From contig JBKQNY010000043.1 in assembly GCA_052145775.1 (NCBI GenBank), positions 1 through 10,148 of the forward strand: a stretch of DNA of 10,148 nucleotides. The letters run 5' to 3'. This stretch comes from CAVYPR01 sp052145775. Its GTDB lineage: Bacteria; Actinomycetota; Acidimicrobiia; Acidimicrobiales; RAAP-2. Below the pieces are notes generated by a model that did no database searches, was not told the origin of the DNA, and saw only the letters and a list, made by a program, of their open reading frames with translations. Below, one piece after another: positions 1 to 6,583 of this stretch. A program made the position numbers and the translations under genes. Each line of letters begins with the position of its first letter. The stretch's first letter is position 1.

Positions 1-51
1 CTGGACGGTGGGGGAGGGCGCGCTCACGAACCCATTCTAACGTATAAGTAA

Positions 52-80
52 TTGCTTTGGCGAATCATAGATGATATGGT
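52..80 (+). promoter_or_regulatory. Possible sigma70-type promoter for the MFS gene
   Basis: TTGCTT at 52-57 and TATGGT at 75-80 are separated by 17 bases, in the only AT-rich stretch upstream of the efflux gene. Transcription would begin near 87, downstream of the ATG at 71, which would favour TTG 92 or a later start. A second AT-rich hexamer, TATAAG at 43-48, lacks a convincing -35 box. The match is moderate and read by eye. Confidence 0.25.
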
Positions 81-1804
81 CGTATCTTAGATTGAACAGA
101 TATTCAACCATCGCCGAGCCGACGTCCCCGGTCATCGGGGCGAACCCCCCCGATGCCGTGGGCGGTTCGGGGGGTGGGGACGTCCACCTGGCTCGCTGGG
201 CCTCGCTCACCGTGCTCTGCGTCGCCGTCCTGATGGTCAATCTCGACAACACCATCCTCAACGTGGCCCTGCCCACCCTCGTTCGGGTCCTTCGCGCTTC
301 ATCCAGTGAACTGCAATGGATCGTCGACGCTTATGCAATGGTCTTCGCCGGGCTGTTGCTCGTCGGAGGCAGTTTGGCGGACCGGTTCGGGCGCAAGCGA
401 TTCTTCCTCATCGGACTCGTCGTCTTCGCCGGCGGATCAATTGGCGCCGCGCTTTCCGGATCCGTGGATGTCCTGATCGTGTTTCGATCTGTGCTGGGGC
501 TCGGCGCTGCATTGACCATTCCCTCCTCCCTGTCGATCGTCAATGACATCTTTCGCGACCCGAAGGAGCGGGCGCGGGCCATCGGTGTATGGGGAGGGAC
601 CATCGGCCTCGGCATTGCCATCGGTCCCATCGCAGGCGGACTGCTGCTCTCCAGCTTCTGGTGGGGATCCGTATTCCTGGTCAACGTCCCGATCGTCATC
701 ATCGCAATCATGGGAGCGGTGCTGGTCGTGCCGACATCGAAGAACCCCGACGCCGACCAACCGGACCCTGTCGGTGCAATCCTCTCGATCTTCGGACTGG
801 GATTTCTGCTCTGGGCGATTATCGAGGCTCCGACCAAAGGCTGGACCTCAGCCGGTGTGATCGGGGTCGGAGCAACCAGCATCGTCATTCTCGGATCCTT
901 CGTGGCTTGGGAGGCTCGCTCTCATCATCCGATGCTGAAGCTCGGGTTGTTCTCGGAACGGCGGTTCTCGGTGGCTTTGCTGGCTGAGGCTCTCGGGACC
1001 TTCGGGTTGCTGGGAGCACTGTTCTTGCAGACCCAGTTCCTTCAGTTCGTTTTGGGCGAGTCACCGCTCCAAGCCGGGCTACGTATTCTTCCAATGGCCG
1101 CCACGCTTGCCGTCAGTGCCGCCCTGTCTCCCATCGTTTCCCGCCTTGTAGGGATCAAGCTGACCGTCGCGATCGGCCTCGGCGCTGTCGCTGGAGGCTT
1201 GTGGCAAATTTCCGCGGCGTCCGGGCCGGCAACCACCTATGGAGATGTCTTACTGGGTTTGGTGTTGCTCGGCTTGGGGGCAGGTCTTCTCATACCGACG
1301 GCGACGAATTCGGTCGTTGGTTCGGTTCCTCAGGGCGACTCCGGAGTCGGATCTGCAACCAACGCCGTGGCTCTGCAGGTCGGCGGAGCGCTCGGCGTCG
1401 CCGTCATCGGCAGTGTGATGTCGACTCGATACCAGGACCGAATGGGCATAGCCCTCGCAGGCCGGCACGTGCCCTCCTCGATCTCACAAACCATCATGGG
1501 TTCACTTGGCGGCGCACTCGCAGTCGCGGACAAGATTGCAGGATCTTCTGGTGCCATGTTGTCGAGTGCCGCTCGGGCAGCGTTCATGAGCGGCCTACAA
1601 GTTTCGTTGGCAGTCGGTGCTCTCGTGGCTCTCTTCGGTGTTTTCATCGTTCTTGGTCTTCTGCCGTCCAGACTTCCGCGTATTCCAAATGACCACGACG
1701 GCGAGGAGGTAACACAACCGCCTGGCCCTCCGCGCGACGAGCTAAAACTGGGCGGTTCCCGTCCGACCCCACAGGCGAAGGTCCCCCCGGACCGGCCGAC
1801 TTGA
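71..1804 (+). CDS. DHA2-family MFS drug/proton antiporter (EmrB/QacA type, 14 TM)
   Basis: Inner-membrane efflux pump expected to export drugs or other lipophilic compounds in exchange for protons. The 577-residue product has the DHA2 landmarks: LDNTILNVALP at about 58-68 (motif D1, with the membrane-embedded Asp59), GGSLADRFGRKR at 99-110 (motif A, loop 2-3) and GLGIAIGPIAGG at 179-190 (antiporter motif C). Hydrophobic segments continue to about residue 535, fitting 14 helices, and a proline-rich hydrophilic tail follows. The start is uncertain. ATG 71 has no Shine-Dalgarno and lies in an AT-rich, promoter-like stretch. TTG 92 and GTG 158 are in-frame alternatives. Third positions are strongly G/C from about 110 onward, so translation probably begins at or before there. 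No regulator gene is visible; many DHA2 pumps are controlled by a TetR or MarR repressor, which could lie to the left. Family is secure; substrate is unknown. Confidence 0.93.
   Translation: MIWSYLRLNRYSTIAEPTSPVIGANPPDAVGGSGGGDVHLARWASLTVLCVAVLMVNLDNTILNVALPTLVRVLRASSSELQWIVDAYAMVFAGLLLVGGSLADRFGRKRFFLIGLVVFAGGSIGAALSGSVDVLIVFRSVLGLGAALTIPSSLSIVNDIFRDPKERARAIGVWGGTIGLGIAIGPIAGGLLLSSFWWGSVFLVNVPIVIIAIMGAVLVVPTSKNPDADQPDPVGAILSIFGLGFLLWAIIEAPTKGWTSAGVIGVGATSIVILGSFVAWEARSHHPMLKLGLFSERRFSVALLAEALGTFGLLGALFLQTQFLQFVLGESPLQAGLRILPMAATLAVSAALSPIVSRLVGIKLTVAIGLGAVAGGLWQISAASGPATTYGDVLLGLVLLGLGAGLLIPTATNSVVGSVPQGDSGVGSATNAVALQVGGALGVAVIGSVMSTRYQDRMGIALAGRHVPSSISQTIMGSLGGALAVADKIAGSSGAMLSSAARAAFMSGLQVSLAVGALVALFGVFIVLGLLPSRLPRIPNDHDGEEVTQPPGPPRDELKLGGSRPTPQAKVPPDRPT
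92..107. promoter_or_regulatory. Dyad TTGAA-N6-TTCAA, possible operator
   Basis: The 16 bases TTGAACAGATATTCAA form an interrupted palindrome with five perfect outer pairs on each side. It sits just downstream of the promoter candidate, where a repressor of an efflux pump would often bind. No cognate regulator is in the window, so the role is inferred from position only. Confidence 0.2.
121..184 (+). other. Nested and competing inverted repeats at the 5' end of the MFS gene
   Basis: GACGTCCCC (121-129) is an exact inverted repeat of GGGGACGTC (176-184). Inside it, CATCGGGG (133-140) pairs with CCCCGATG (148-155) across a 7-base loop. Alternatively CCCCCCGA (146-153) pairs with TCGGGGGG (167-174). 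The two inner stems share bases and cannot form together. The G-rich 3' arm ends four bases before an in-frame CTG at 188. The geometry resembles an attenuator, but runs of C and G make chance pairing more likely, and the same bases read as good codons in the MFS frame. Confidence 0.3.
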
Positions 1805-1826
1805 CTTGTCGATGTTGAAGTCGGCC
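1794..1826 (+). terminator. Hairpin across the MFS stop codon
   Basis: GGCCGACTT (1794-1802) and AAGTCGGCC (1818-1826) form a perfect 9-bp stem with a 15-base loop. The TGA stop at 1802-1804 lies at the base of the loop. There is no T-tract after it, so if it terminates transcription it is of the U-less type often proposed for actinobacteria. It could also protect the mRNA 3' end. Confidence 0.4.
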
Positions 1827-1870
1827 CTCCAAGATGGCTGAGATAGTCCAGCGGCAGCCAGACGCCACCT

Positions 1871-2083
1871 ATGGGATTGTGCTTGCCGGAGGCAGCTCAA
1901 ACGGCAATCGCGATCCTGCCGATGCGACCCGACCCAGTTGGAAGCACAGTGCCCGGAGATGTGAACGGGGCGGCGGACCTATGGGCGGCGTCTCTCGTGC
2001 CCACCGAGGAGTGGGCGCGATTGGCCCTCTCGGAACTGGATTTGCCACACACTGCGGCCAGTCCTGTAAGTGGGCCAGGATGA
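1871..2083 (+). CDS. Weakly supported small ORF (70 aa) before the ABC exporter
   Basis: The MFS stop and the ABC ATPase start are 283 bases apart. This ORF begins with ATG 1871 and stops at TGA 2081-2083, four bases before the ATPase ATG, which would suit translational coupling. The product is not recognised. Its second half (DLWAASLVPTEEWARLALSE) looks more protein-like than its first. There is no Shine-Dalgarno before the ATG, and third-position G/C is clearly lower than in the neighbouring genes. A competing ORF in another frame (1834-2091) overlaps it and looks no worse. It may be a real small gene, a decayed remnant or chance. Confidence 0.2.
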   Translation: MGLCLPEAAQTAIAILPMRPDPVGSTVPGDVNGAADLWAASLVPTEEWARLALSELDLPHTAASPVSGPG

Positions 2084-2087
2084 TCGA

Positions 2088-2867
2088 ATGAGCAGCCGAA
2101 TTCCGGCGCAAGCAGCCCCTGCTATCCGTGTTGAGCATTTGACGGTCGTGCGCGGCCGGACCGTTGCCGTGGACGACGTCACCTTCGAGCTCGTCGCGGG
2201 GACGCTGGTCGGCCTTCTCGGACCTAGCGGTTGCGGTAAGACGACGCTTATGCGTTCGCTTGTGGGCACGCAAGTGGTGAGCTCGGGGAGGGTCACGCTG
2301 CTCGGCGAGCCGGCAGGGTCACCCGGGCTGCGTGACCGAGTGGGTTACGTCACCCAGGTGCCGTCGGTCTATGGGGACCTCACCGTCTGGGAAAACCTGT
2401 CGTACTTCGCAGTCATCCTCGGTTCGCCCACCGACGCCGTCGAGCGCGTGCTGGCCGATGTCGACCTCGGTCATCATGCCGGGTCGATCGTTGGACGCCT
2501 GTCGGGTGGCGAACGGGCGCGCGTGTCTCTGGCTACTGCCCTCTTGGGTTCTCCCAGCCTGCTCGTACTTGACGAACCGACGGTCGGCCTCGACCCGCTG
2601 CTGCGCCGGAGCCTGTGGGCGCTCTTCCACCGGCTGGCGGCTTCTGGGACGACCCTGCTCGTCTCCAGCCACGTCATGGACGAGGCCGAGCGCTGTGAGC
2701 GATTACTTCTCATGCGCGACGGTCGGATCCTGGCCGACACCACTCCCGAGGGGCTGCTGTCGAGCACGGTCACTGAGGACTTCGAGGCGGCGTTCGTGGC
2801 GCTGATAGAGGGCGACGCCCCCGGAACGGTGGGCGGTGTCCTCGGTGATGGAGAGGAGAGGTCCTGA
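2088..2867 (+). CDS. ABC-2 exporter ATP-binding protein (DrrA/CcmA-like)
   Basis: Cytoplasmic nucleotide-binding subunit that powers the permease encoded just downstream. In the 259-residue product the ABC elements occur in order: Walker A GPSGCGKT at 45-52, Q-loop Gln90, signature LSGGERA from 138, Walker B LLVLDEP at 158-164, D-loop GLDP at 167-170 and switch His195 in SSHVMDEAE. The signature has Glu where Gln is most common, a frequent variant. ATG 2088 is chosen because AGGA at 2077-2080 lies 7 bases upstream; GTG 2070 in the same frame has no such site and would add six residues. The C-terminal tail after about residue 240 is glycine- and acid-rich. The stop overlaps the permease start, so the two form one translational unit. 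The family exports drugs, lipids or polysaccharides; the substrate cannot be read here. Confidence 0.95.
   Translation: MSSRIPAQAAPAIRVEHLTVVRGRTVAVDDVTFELVAGTLVGLLGPSGCGKTTLMRSLVGTQVVSSGRVTLLGEPAGSPGLRDRVGYVTQVPSVYGDLTVWENLSYFAVILGSPTDAVERVLADVDLGHHAGSIVGRLSGGERARVSLATALLGSPSLLVLDEPTVGLDPLLRRSLWALFHRLAASGTTLLVSSHVMDEAERCERLLLMRDGRILADTTPEGLLSSTVTEDFEAAFVALIEGDAPGTVGGVLGDGEERS
2854..2862 (+). promoter_or_regulatory. Ribosome binding site that fixes the permease start at CTG 2864
   Basis: AGGAG at 2854-2858, within the purine run GAGAGGAGAGG, lies 5 bases before CTG 2864. No ATG, GTG or TTG exists in the permease frame between the upstream in-frame stop (TGA 2846-2848) and GTG 2933, which is too far downstream to use this site. 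It therefore supports a CTG start. Confidence 0.6.
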
Positions 2868-3601
2868 GCTGGCGCCGGACGCGTGCCACGGCGTGGCGGG
2901 TTCTCCGCCAGCTGCGTCACGACCCGCGTACGGTGGCGCTGCTGGTGGCCGTCCCAGCGGTGCTCATGGGGCTTCTCGCCTGGATCCTGCACGGCCGCGA
3001 CCATGACTTCGACACCTTCGGGCCACAGCTGCTCGGCATCTTCCCGTTGATCGTGATGTTCCTGGTCACCTCGGTAGCCACCTTGCGTGAGCGGACCAGT
3101 GGGACGCTCGAGCGCCTTCTCACCATGCCCATGGGAAAGGCCGACTTCGTCTTTGGCTACGCCTTTGCCTTCGGCTTGGCTGCCATTGTCCAGGCGCTGG
3201 TCGTCTCGGGGTTGTGCTTCGGGCCCTATGGCATGACCGTGCGCGGCGCGGCGTGGCTGGTCGTCGTGGTGGCGGTGCTCGACGCGCTCCTGGGCACCGC
3301 CTTGGGTCTGTCTATGAGCGCACTCGCCACCACCGAATTTCAGGCCGTGCAGTTCATGCCTGCTTTCATCCTCCCTCAACTGCTTTTGTGCGGGATCATC
3401 GTGCCGCGCGCCGAGTTGCCCAGCGTCTTGCACTGGATCTCATACCTGTTGCCGATGTCCTACGCCGTCGACGCCACCCAGCAGCTGAGCACGCACGCTG
3501 CCGTCACTCCCCTGTTCGTGGTTGACATAATTGTCGTCGCAGGCTTCCTTGTCGCCTCCCTAGCGCTCGGGGCCACGACGCTGCGGCGACGGACGCCCTG
3601 A
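2864..3601 (+). CDS. ABC-2 type permease, probable CTG start
   Basis: Integral membrane subunit of the exporter. From CTG 2864 the product is 245 residues. A basic cytoplasmic N-terminus, including WRVLRQLRHDPRTVALL, leads into a first helix (VAVPAVLMGLLAWIL), followed by about five more hydrophobic segments. The ABC-2 hallmark ERTSGTLERLLTMP begins at residue 76, and LPMSYAVDATQQL lies near the C-terminus. Starting at GTG 2933 would give 222 residues and remove the basic N-terminal stretch that this family normally has before helix 1. CTG 2864 gives the expected N-terminus, has a well-placed AGGAG, and overlaps the ATPase stop as CTGA, the layout usually seen as ATGA. Initiation at CTG would place fMet at position 1. 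Family assignment is secure; the start is likely but unproven. Confidence 0.9.
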   Translation: MSWRRTRATAWRVLRQLRHDPRTVALLVAVPAVLMGLLAWILHGRDHDFDTFGPQLLGIFPLIVMFLVTSVATLRERTSGTLERLLTMPMGKADFVFGYAFAFGLAAIVQALVVSGLCFGPYGMTVRGAAWLVVVVAVLDALLGTALGLSMSALATTEFQAVQFMPAFILPQLLLCGIIVPRAELPSVLHWISYLLPMSYAVDATQQLSTHAAVTPLFVVDIIVVAGFLVASLALGATTLRRRTP

Positions 3602-3611
3602 ACCAAATCAA

Positions 3612-3681
3612 GTGACCCCTCCGGGGGAGGTTGATACCCGTCGGCCACGCCTGGACTGGACATTCTGGGTCACCCTGTCCA
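3612..3681 (+). other. Inverted-repeat cluster between the ABC operon and the proton ATPase
   Basis: GTGACCC (3612-3618) is the exact reverse complement of GGGTCAC (3667-3673) and encloses the 3618-3630 hairpin. A second element pairs TGGACA (3657-3662) with TGTCCA (3676-3681), and inside it GGG (3667-3669) with CCC (3673-3675), giving a 9-bp stem interrupted by a TTCT bulge. The two arrangements share 3667-3673 and so compete. The cluster is in a 208-base gene-free stretch that must also hold any ATPase promoter; I found no convincing -35/-10 pair. I recognise no known riboswitch. Confidence 0.3.
3618..3630 (+). terminator. Short G/C hairpin after the ABC permease
   Basis: CCTCC (3618-3622) and GGAGG (3626-3630) form a 5-bp stem with a GGG loop, 17 bases after the permease stop. 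No T-run follows, only TTGATA. It may terminate the exporter operon, or be part of the larger folded leader that continues to 3681. Confidence 0.35.
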
Positions 3682-3809
3682 CCAGAGCGGGGGAACTCCA
3701 AATCGGGACCTTGGCCCGCAGGCGTCCGTAGTAGTGGACGAGCACACCCCTCGATGGGCCCCAAAGTCGAAGCGGCCATTGATCCTGCAAAGGTAGGAGA
3801 CTGACCGCG

Positions 3810-6320
3810 ATGAAGTCCAACGGCACCGGACACGAGACTTCGGGTTCAAGGCCCGATGCACTTGACGACCTGAAGACCCTTCCCGTCGCCGAAGTTGAGA
3901 AGCGTCTCGGCTCGTCCCCCGATGGCCTCAACCAGATCGAGGCGGAGCAGCGTCTGGCGCAGTACGGGCCCAACGAGTTGCAGGAGAAGAAGGCCAATCC
4001 GCTCCTCAAGCTGCTTACCTACTTCTGGGGTCCCATTCCGTGGATGATCGAGGCCGCGGTGATCCTCTCGGGCCTCCTCAAGCACTGGCCCGACTTCTTC
4101 ATCATCCTGGTCTTGCTGCTGGCCAACGCCATTGTCGGCTTCACCGAGGAGCACTCGGCAGGTAAGGCCATCGATGCCCTCAAGGCCCAGCTGGCCGTCA
4201 AGGCCAGGGTGAGACGTGACGGGAAGTGGGTGACCCCACCCTCGCGTGAGCTGGTGCCGGGTGACGTCATTCGCCTGCGCATGGGCGACATCGTGCCGGC
4301 CGACGCCCGGCTGCTGGCAGGTGACGAAGTACAGGTCGACCAGTCCGCACTGACCGGGGAGTCCCTCCCAGTCACCGACAGTCCCGGTGACGCGGTGTAC
4401 TCCGGTTCGATCATTCGCCAGGGCGAGATCGGCGCGCTCGTCTACGCCACCGGCGCGGACACCTACTTCGGAAAGACGGCCGAGCTGGTCCAGGACGCGG
4501 CGACGGTCAGCCACTTTCAAGAGGCAGTGCTCAAGATCGGGAAGTTCCTGATCTTCCTGGCGCTAGGACTGGTATCGGTGATCGTCGTGGTCTCGGTTAT
4601 CCGCGGCGACCCGTTTCTCACCACTTTGCAGTTCGCCCTGGTCCTCACCGTGGCGGCCATCCCCGTGGCCATGCCCACGGTCCTCTCGGTCACCATGGCT
4701 GTGGGCGCGAGGCTTCTGGCGAAGAAAAAGGCGATCGTGAGCAAGTTGGTGGCCATCGAGGAGTTGGCTGGGGTGGACGTCCTGTGCTCGGACAAGACGG
4801 GCACGCTGACCCAGAACAAGCTGACCCTGGGGGACCCCTTCTCTGTCACCGGCGTCTCGGCAAAGGAGGTCATCGTGGCTGGTGCCCTGGCGTCGCGTGC
4901 CGAGGACAACGACACCATCGATCTGGCTGTCCTCGGTGGCCTGGGTGACGACACGGCGCTCGACGGGTACGAAGTGGGCCATTTCCAGCCGTTCGACCCG
5001 GTGCACAAGCGCACGGAGTCGACCGCCACGGCCGCAGACGGCACGTCGTTCAAGGTCACCAAGGGCGCACCACAGGTGATCATGGAACTCTCGGCCAACG
5101 CCGGAGAGGTGCGGTCCGCGGTGGACGAGGCCGTCGACGGGTTTGCCAAACGGGGGTACCGCTCCTTGGGCGTGGCCCGAGCGGAGGGGACCGGTCCGTG
5201 GCGGTTCCTCGGCGTGCTGCCACTGTTCGACCCGCCACGGGTCGATGCCAAGACGACGATTGCCACGGCCGAGGCTCTGGGCGTGAAGGTGAAGATGGTC
5301 ACGGGCGACCAGGTGGCCATCGCCCAGGAGACCGCCAAGGCGCTCGGGATGGGCTCAGACATCCTCGACGCCTCGAGCCTCGGTGACGTCAAGCGGAAAG
5401 AGTCAAAGGCGTCGAGTGACGCCATCGAGCAGGCCGACGGGTTCGCTCAGGTGTTCCCCGAGCACAAGTTCCACATCGTCGACGTGTTGCAGAAGCGGGG
5501 CCACATGGTCGGCATGACCGGCGACGGAGTCAACGACGCCCCGGCACTCAAAGAGGCCGATTGCGGCATCGCGGTCTCGGATGCCACCGACGCGGCACGC
5601 GCTGCGGCGGACATCGTGCTGATGACCCCCGGCCTCTCGGTGATCATCGACGCAATCAAGGAGAGTCGCCGGATCGTCCAGAGGATGAACAGCTATGCCA
5701 TCTATCGCATCGCCGAGACGTTGCGCGTGCTGCTGTTCGTCACCTTGACGATCCTGATCTTCAATTTCTTTCCCGTGACGGCCATCATGATCGTGGTTCT
5801 CGCGCTGCTCAACGACGGCGCCATCCTGGCTATCGCCTACGACAAGGTCCGCTACAAGCAGCAGCCCGAGGGTTGGAACATGCGCCTGGTCATCGGGATA
5901 GCCACCGTCCTCGGCGTGATCGGCCCCATCGCCGCCTTCGGCCTGTTCTACTTCGCGAAGAACGTGCACCACCTCGATCACGCCCATCTCCAGACCCTCA
6001 TGTACTTGATGCTGTCGGTGGCCGGGTCGTTGACCATCTTCTTGACCCGAACCCGTGGGCCGTTCTGGTCCACACCTCGCCCGGCGCGGATCTTGCTGAT
6101 GGCCGTACTCGGCGCTGAAGCCATTGCCTCCATGCTCGCTCTTTTCGGGATCTTCATGCCGTCCCTCAGCTGGCACTGGGTTCTCTTCGTGTGGATCTAT
6201 GCCCTGATGTGGTTTCTCCTGAGCGACCGGGTGAAGCTGCTGGCCTACCGGATCCTCGATCGAGCAAATGTCGAGACAGCGCCCGAAGCGACGCCCGTAA
6301 TTGCCGGAGTGAGCCGGTGA
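3810..6320 (+). CDS. Plasma-membrane proton-efflux P-type ATPase (P3A family)
   Basis: Pumps protons out of the cytoplasm at the expense of ATP. The 836-residue protein is complete. It has an N-terminal cation-ATPase domain (about 20-90), TM1-2 with Asn106, the actuator loop TGES at 182-185, PVAMPT in TM4, phosphorylation site DKTGT at Asp328, nucleotide-binding KGAP at 418-421, hinge motif TGDGVNDAP at 570-578, Arg639 in TM5 and Asp669 in TM6 (ALLNDGAI). Asn106, Arg639 and Asp669 line up with Asn106, Arg655 and Asp684 of the plant pump AHA2, which carry out proton transport and gating. This favours protons over Ca, Mg or Na/K. The C-terminal tail after the last helix is short, without the plant autoinhibitory domain. 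ATG 3810 has AGGAG at 3795-3799, ten bases upstream. It may help acid tolerance or supply the gradient used by the antiporter at 71-1804. Confidence 0.95.
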   Translation: MKSNGTGHETSGSRPDALDDLKTLPVAEVEKRLGSSPDGLNQIEAEQRLAQYGPNELQEKKANPLLKLLTYFWGPIPWMIEAAVILSGLLKHWPDFFIILVLLLANAIVGFTEEHSAGKAIDALKAQLAVKARVRRDGKWVTPPSRELVPGDVIRLRMGDIVPADARLLAGDEVQVDQSALTGESLPVTDSPGDAVYSGSIIRQGEIGALVYATGADTYFGKTAELVQDAATVSHFQEAVLKIGKFLIFLALGLVSVIVVVSVIRGDPFLTTLQFALVLTVAAIPVAMPTVLSVTMAVGARLLAKKKAIVSKLVAIEELAGVDVLCSDKTGTLTQNKLTLGDPFSVTGVSAKEVIVAGALASRAEDNDTIDLAVLGGLGDDTALDGYEVGHFQPFDPVHKRTESTATAADGTSFKVTKGAPQVIMELSANAGEVRSAVDEAVDGFAKRGYRSLGVARAEGTGPWRFLGVLPLFDPPRVDAKTTIATAEALGVKVKMVTGDQVAIAQETAKALGMGSDILDASSLGDVKRKESKASSDAIEQADGFAQVFPEHKFHIVDVLQKRGHMVGMTGDGVNDAPALKEADCGIAVSDATDAARAAADIVLMTPGLSVIIDAIKESRRIVQRMNSYAIYRIAETLRVLLFVTLTILIFNFFPVTAIMIVVLALLNDGAILAIAYDKVRYKQQPEGWNMRLVIGIATVLGVIGPIAAFGLFYFAKNVHHLDHAHLQTLMYLMLSVAGSLTIFLTRTRGPFWSTPRPARILLMAVLGAEAIASMLALFGIFMPSLSWHWVLFVWIYALMWFLLSDRVKLLAYRILDRANVETAPEATPVIAGVSR

Positions 6321-6427
6321 CCAGTACGAACGATAGAGGGGTGGATGATGGCGAACTGCCGGTGTCCGCCCGGTCGCTGCTTGCTCAGAGACCCCCCGCC
6401 AGCTCGGCGACAGAGCCGCGGGCCTGA
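6317..6427 (+). CDS. Possible 36-aa ORF overlapping the ATPase stop (GTGA)
   Basis: GTG 6317 overlaps the ATPase TGA (6318-6320) as GTGA, and GGAG at 6305-6308 sits eight bases upstream, a layout typical of translational coupling. The peptide begins MTSTNDRGVDDGELP, is hydrophilic, has no membrane segment and is not recognised. Its third positions are mostly G/C. Against it: 36 codons is short enough to arise by chance, and the rest of the 263-base stretch up to the cupin gene shows no other convincing ORF. If real, it could be a small pump-associated peptide, or the remnant of a longer gene. Confidence 0.25.
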   Translation: MTSTNDRGVDDGELPVSARSLLAQRPPASSATEPRA

Positions 6428-6558
6428 GCGGAGGACCCCATCGGAGGGACCAACCGGCGTTGTCATCGGAGTTGACGTGCCCCGTAACGCGCACCCCGAA
6501 CCAGGCGCCAAGGTGACCCATAGGTGCCGGTGTGGGGCAGGGCGCAGCTTGCCTCCTA

Positions 6559-6573
6559 CCGCCTGGTTGGCGG
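6559..6573. terminator. Small hairpin downstream of the cupin gene
   Basis: CCGCC (6559-6563) and GGCGG (6569-6573) pair across TGGTT. On the minus strand it lies 11 bases after the cupin stop, in the convergent gap between the rightward ATPase and the leftward cupin. The stem is only 5 bp and no T-tract is present, so this is a weak candidate. Confidence 0.25.
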
Positions 6574-6583
6574 CGCTGCTTGT

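Noticed and set aside
2474..3433. 319-residue minus-strand ORF across the ABC ATPase and permease
   Set aside because: It runs antisense through two well-supported genes and their junction, and its composition (Gln, His, Arg, Gly) is that of a shadow frame.
3692..3726. ECF-sigma-like promoter (GGAACT and CGTC) upstream of the ATPase
   Set aside because: The two elements are 25 bases apart, whereas ECF promoters need about 16-17.
4517..5425. 302-residue minus-strand ORF opposite the ATPase cytoplasmic domain
   Set aside because: Ser/Thr/Pro/Ala-rich antisense frame over the phosphorylation and nucleotide-binding domains; no domain is recognisable.
71..6320. Reading MFS, ABC exporter and ATPase as one operon or a dedicated resistance system
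   Set aside because: Gaps of 283 and 208 bases with hairpins separate them, and only the two ABC genes are coupled. Joint function is possible but not shown.
5403..6521. 372-residue minus-strand ORF opposite the end of the P-type ATPase
   Set aside because: It is antisense to highly conserved ATPase motifs, has His/Gly/Asp-rich low-complexity content and matches no family. Long antisense frames are expected in high-GC genes.
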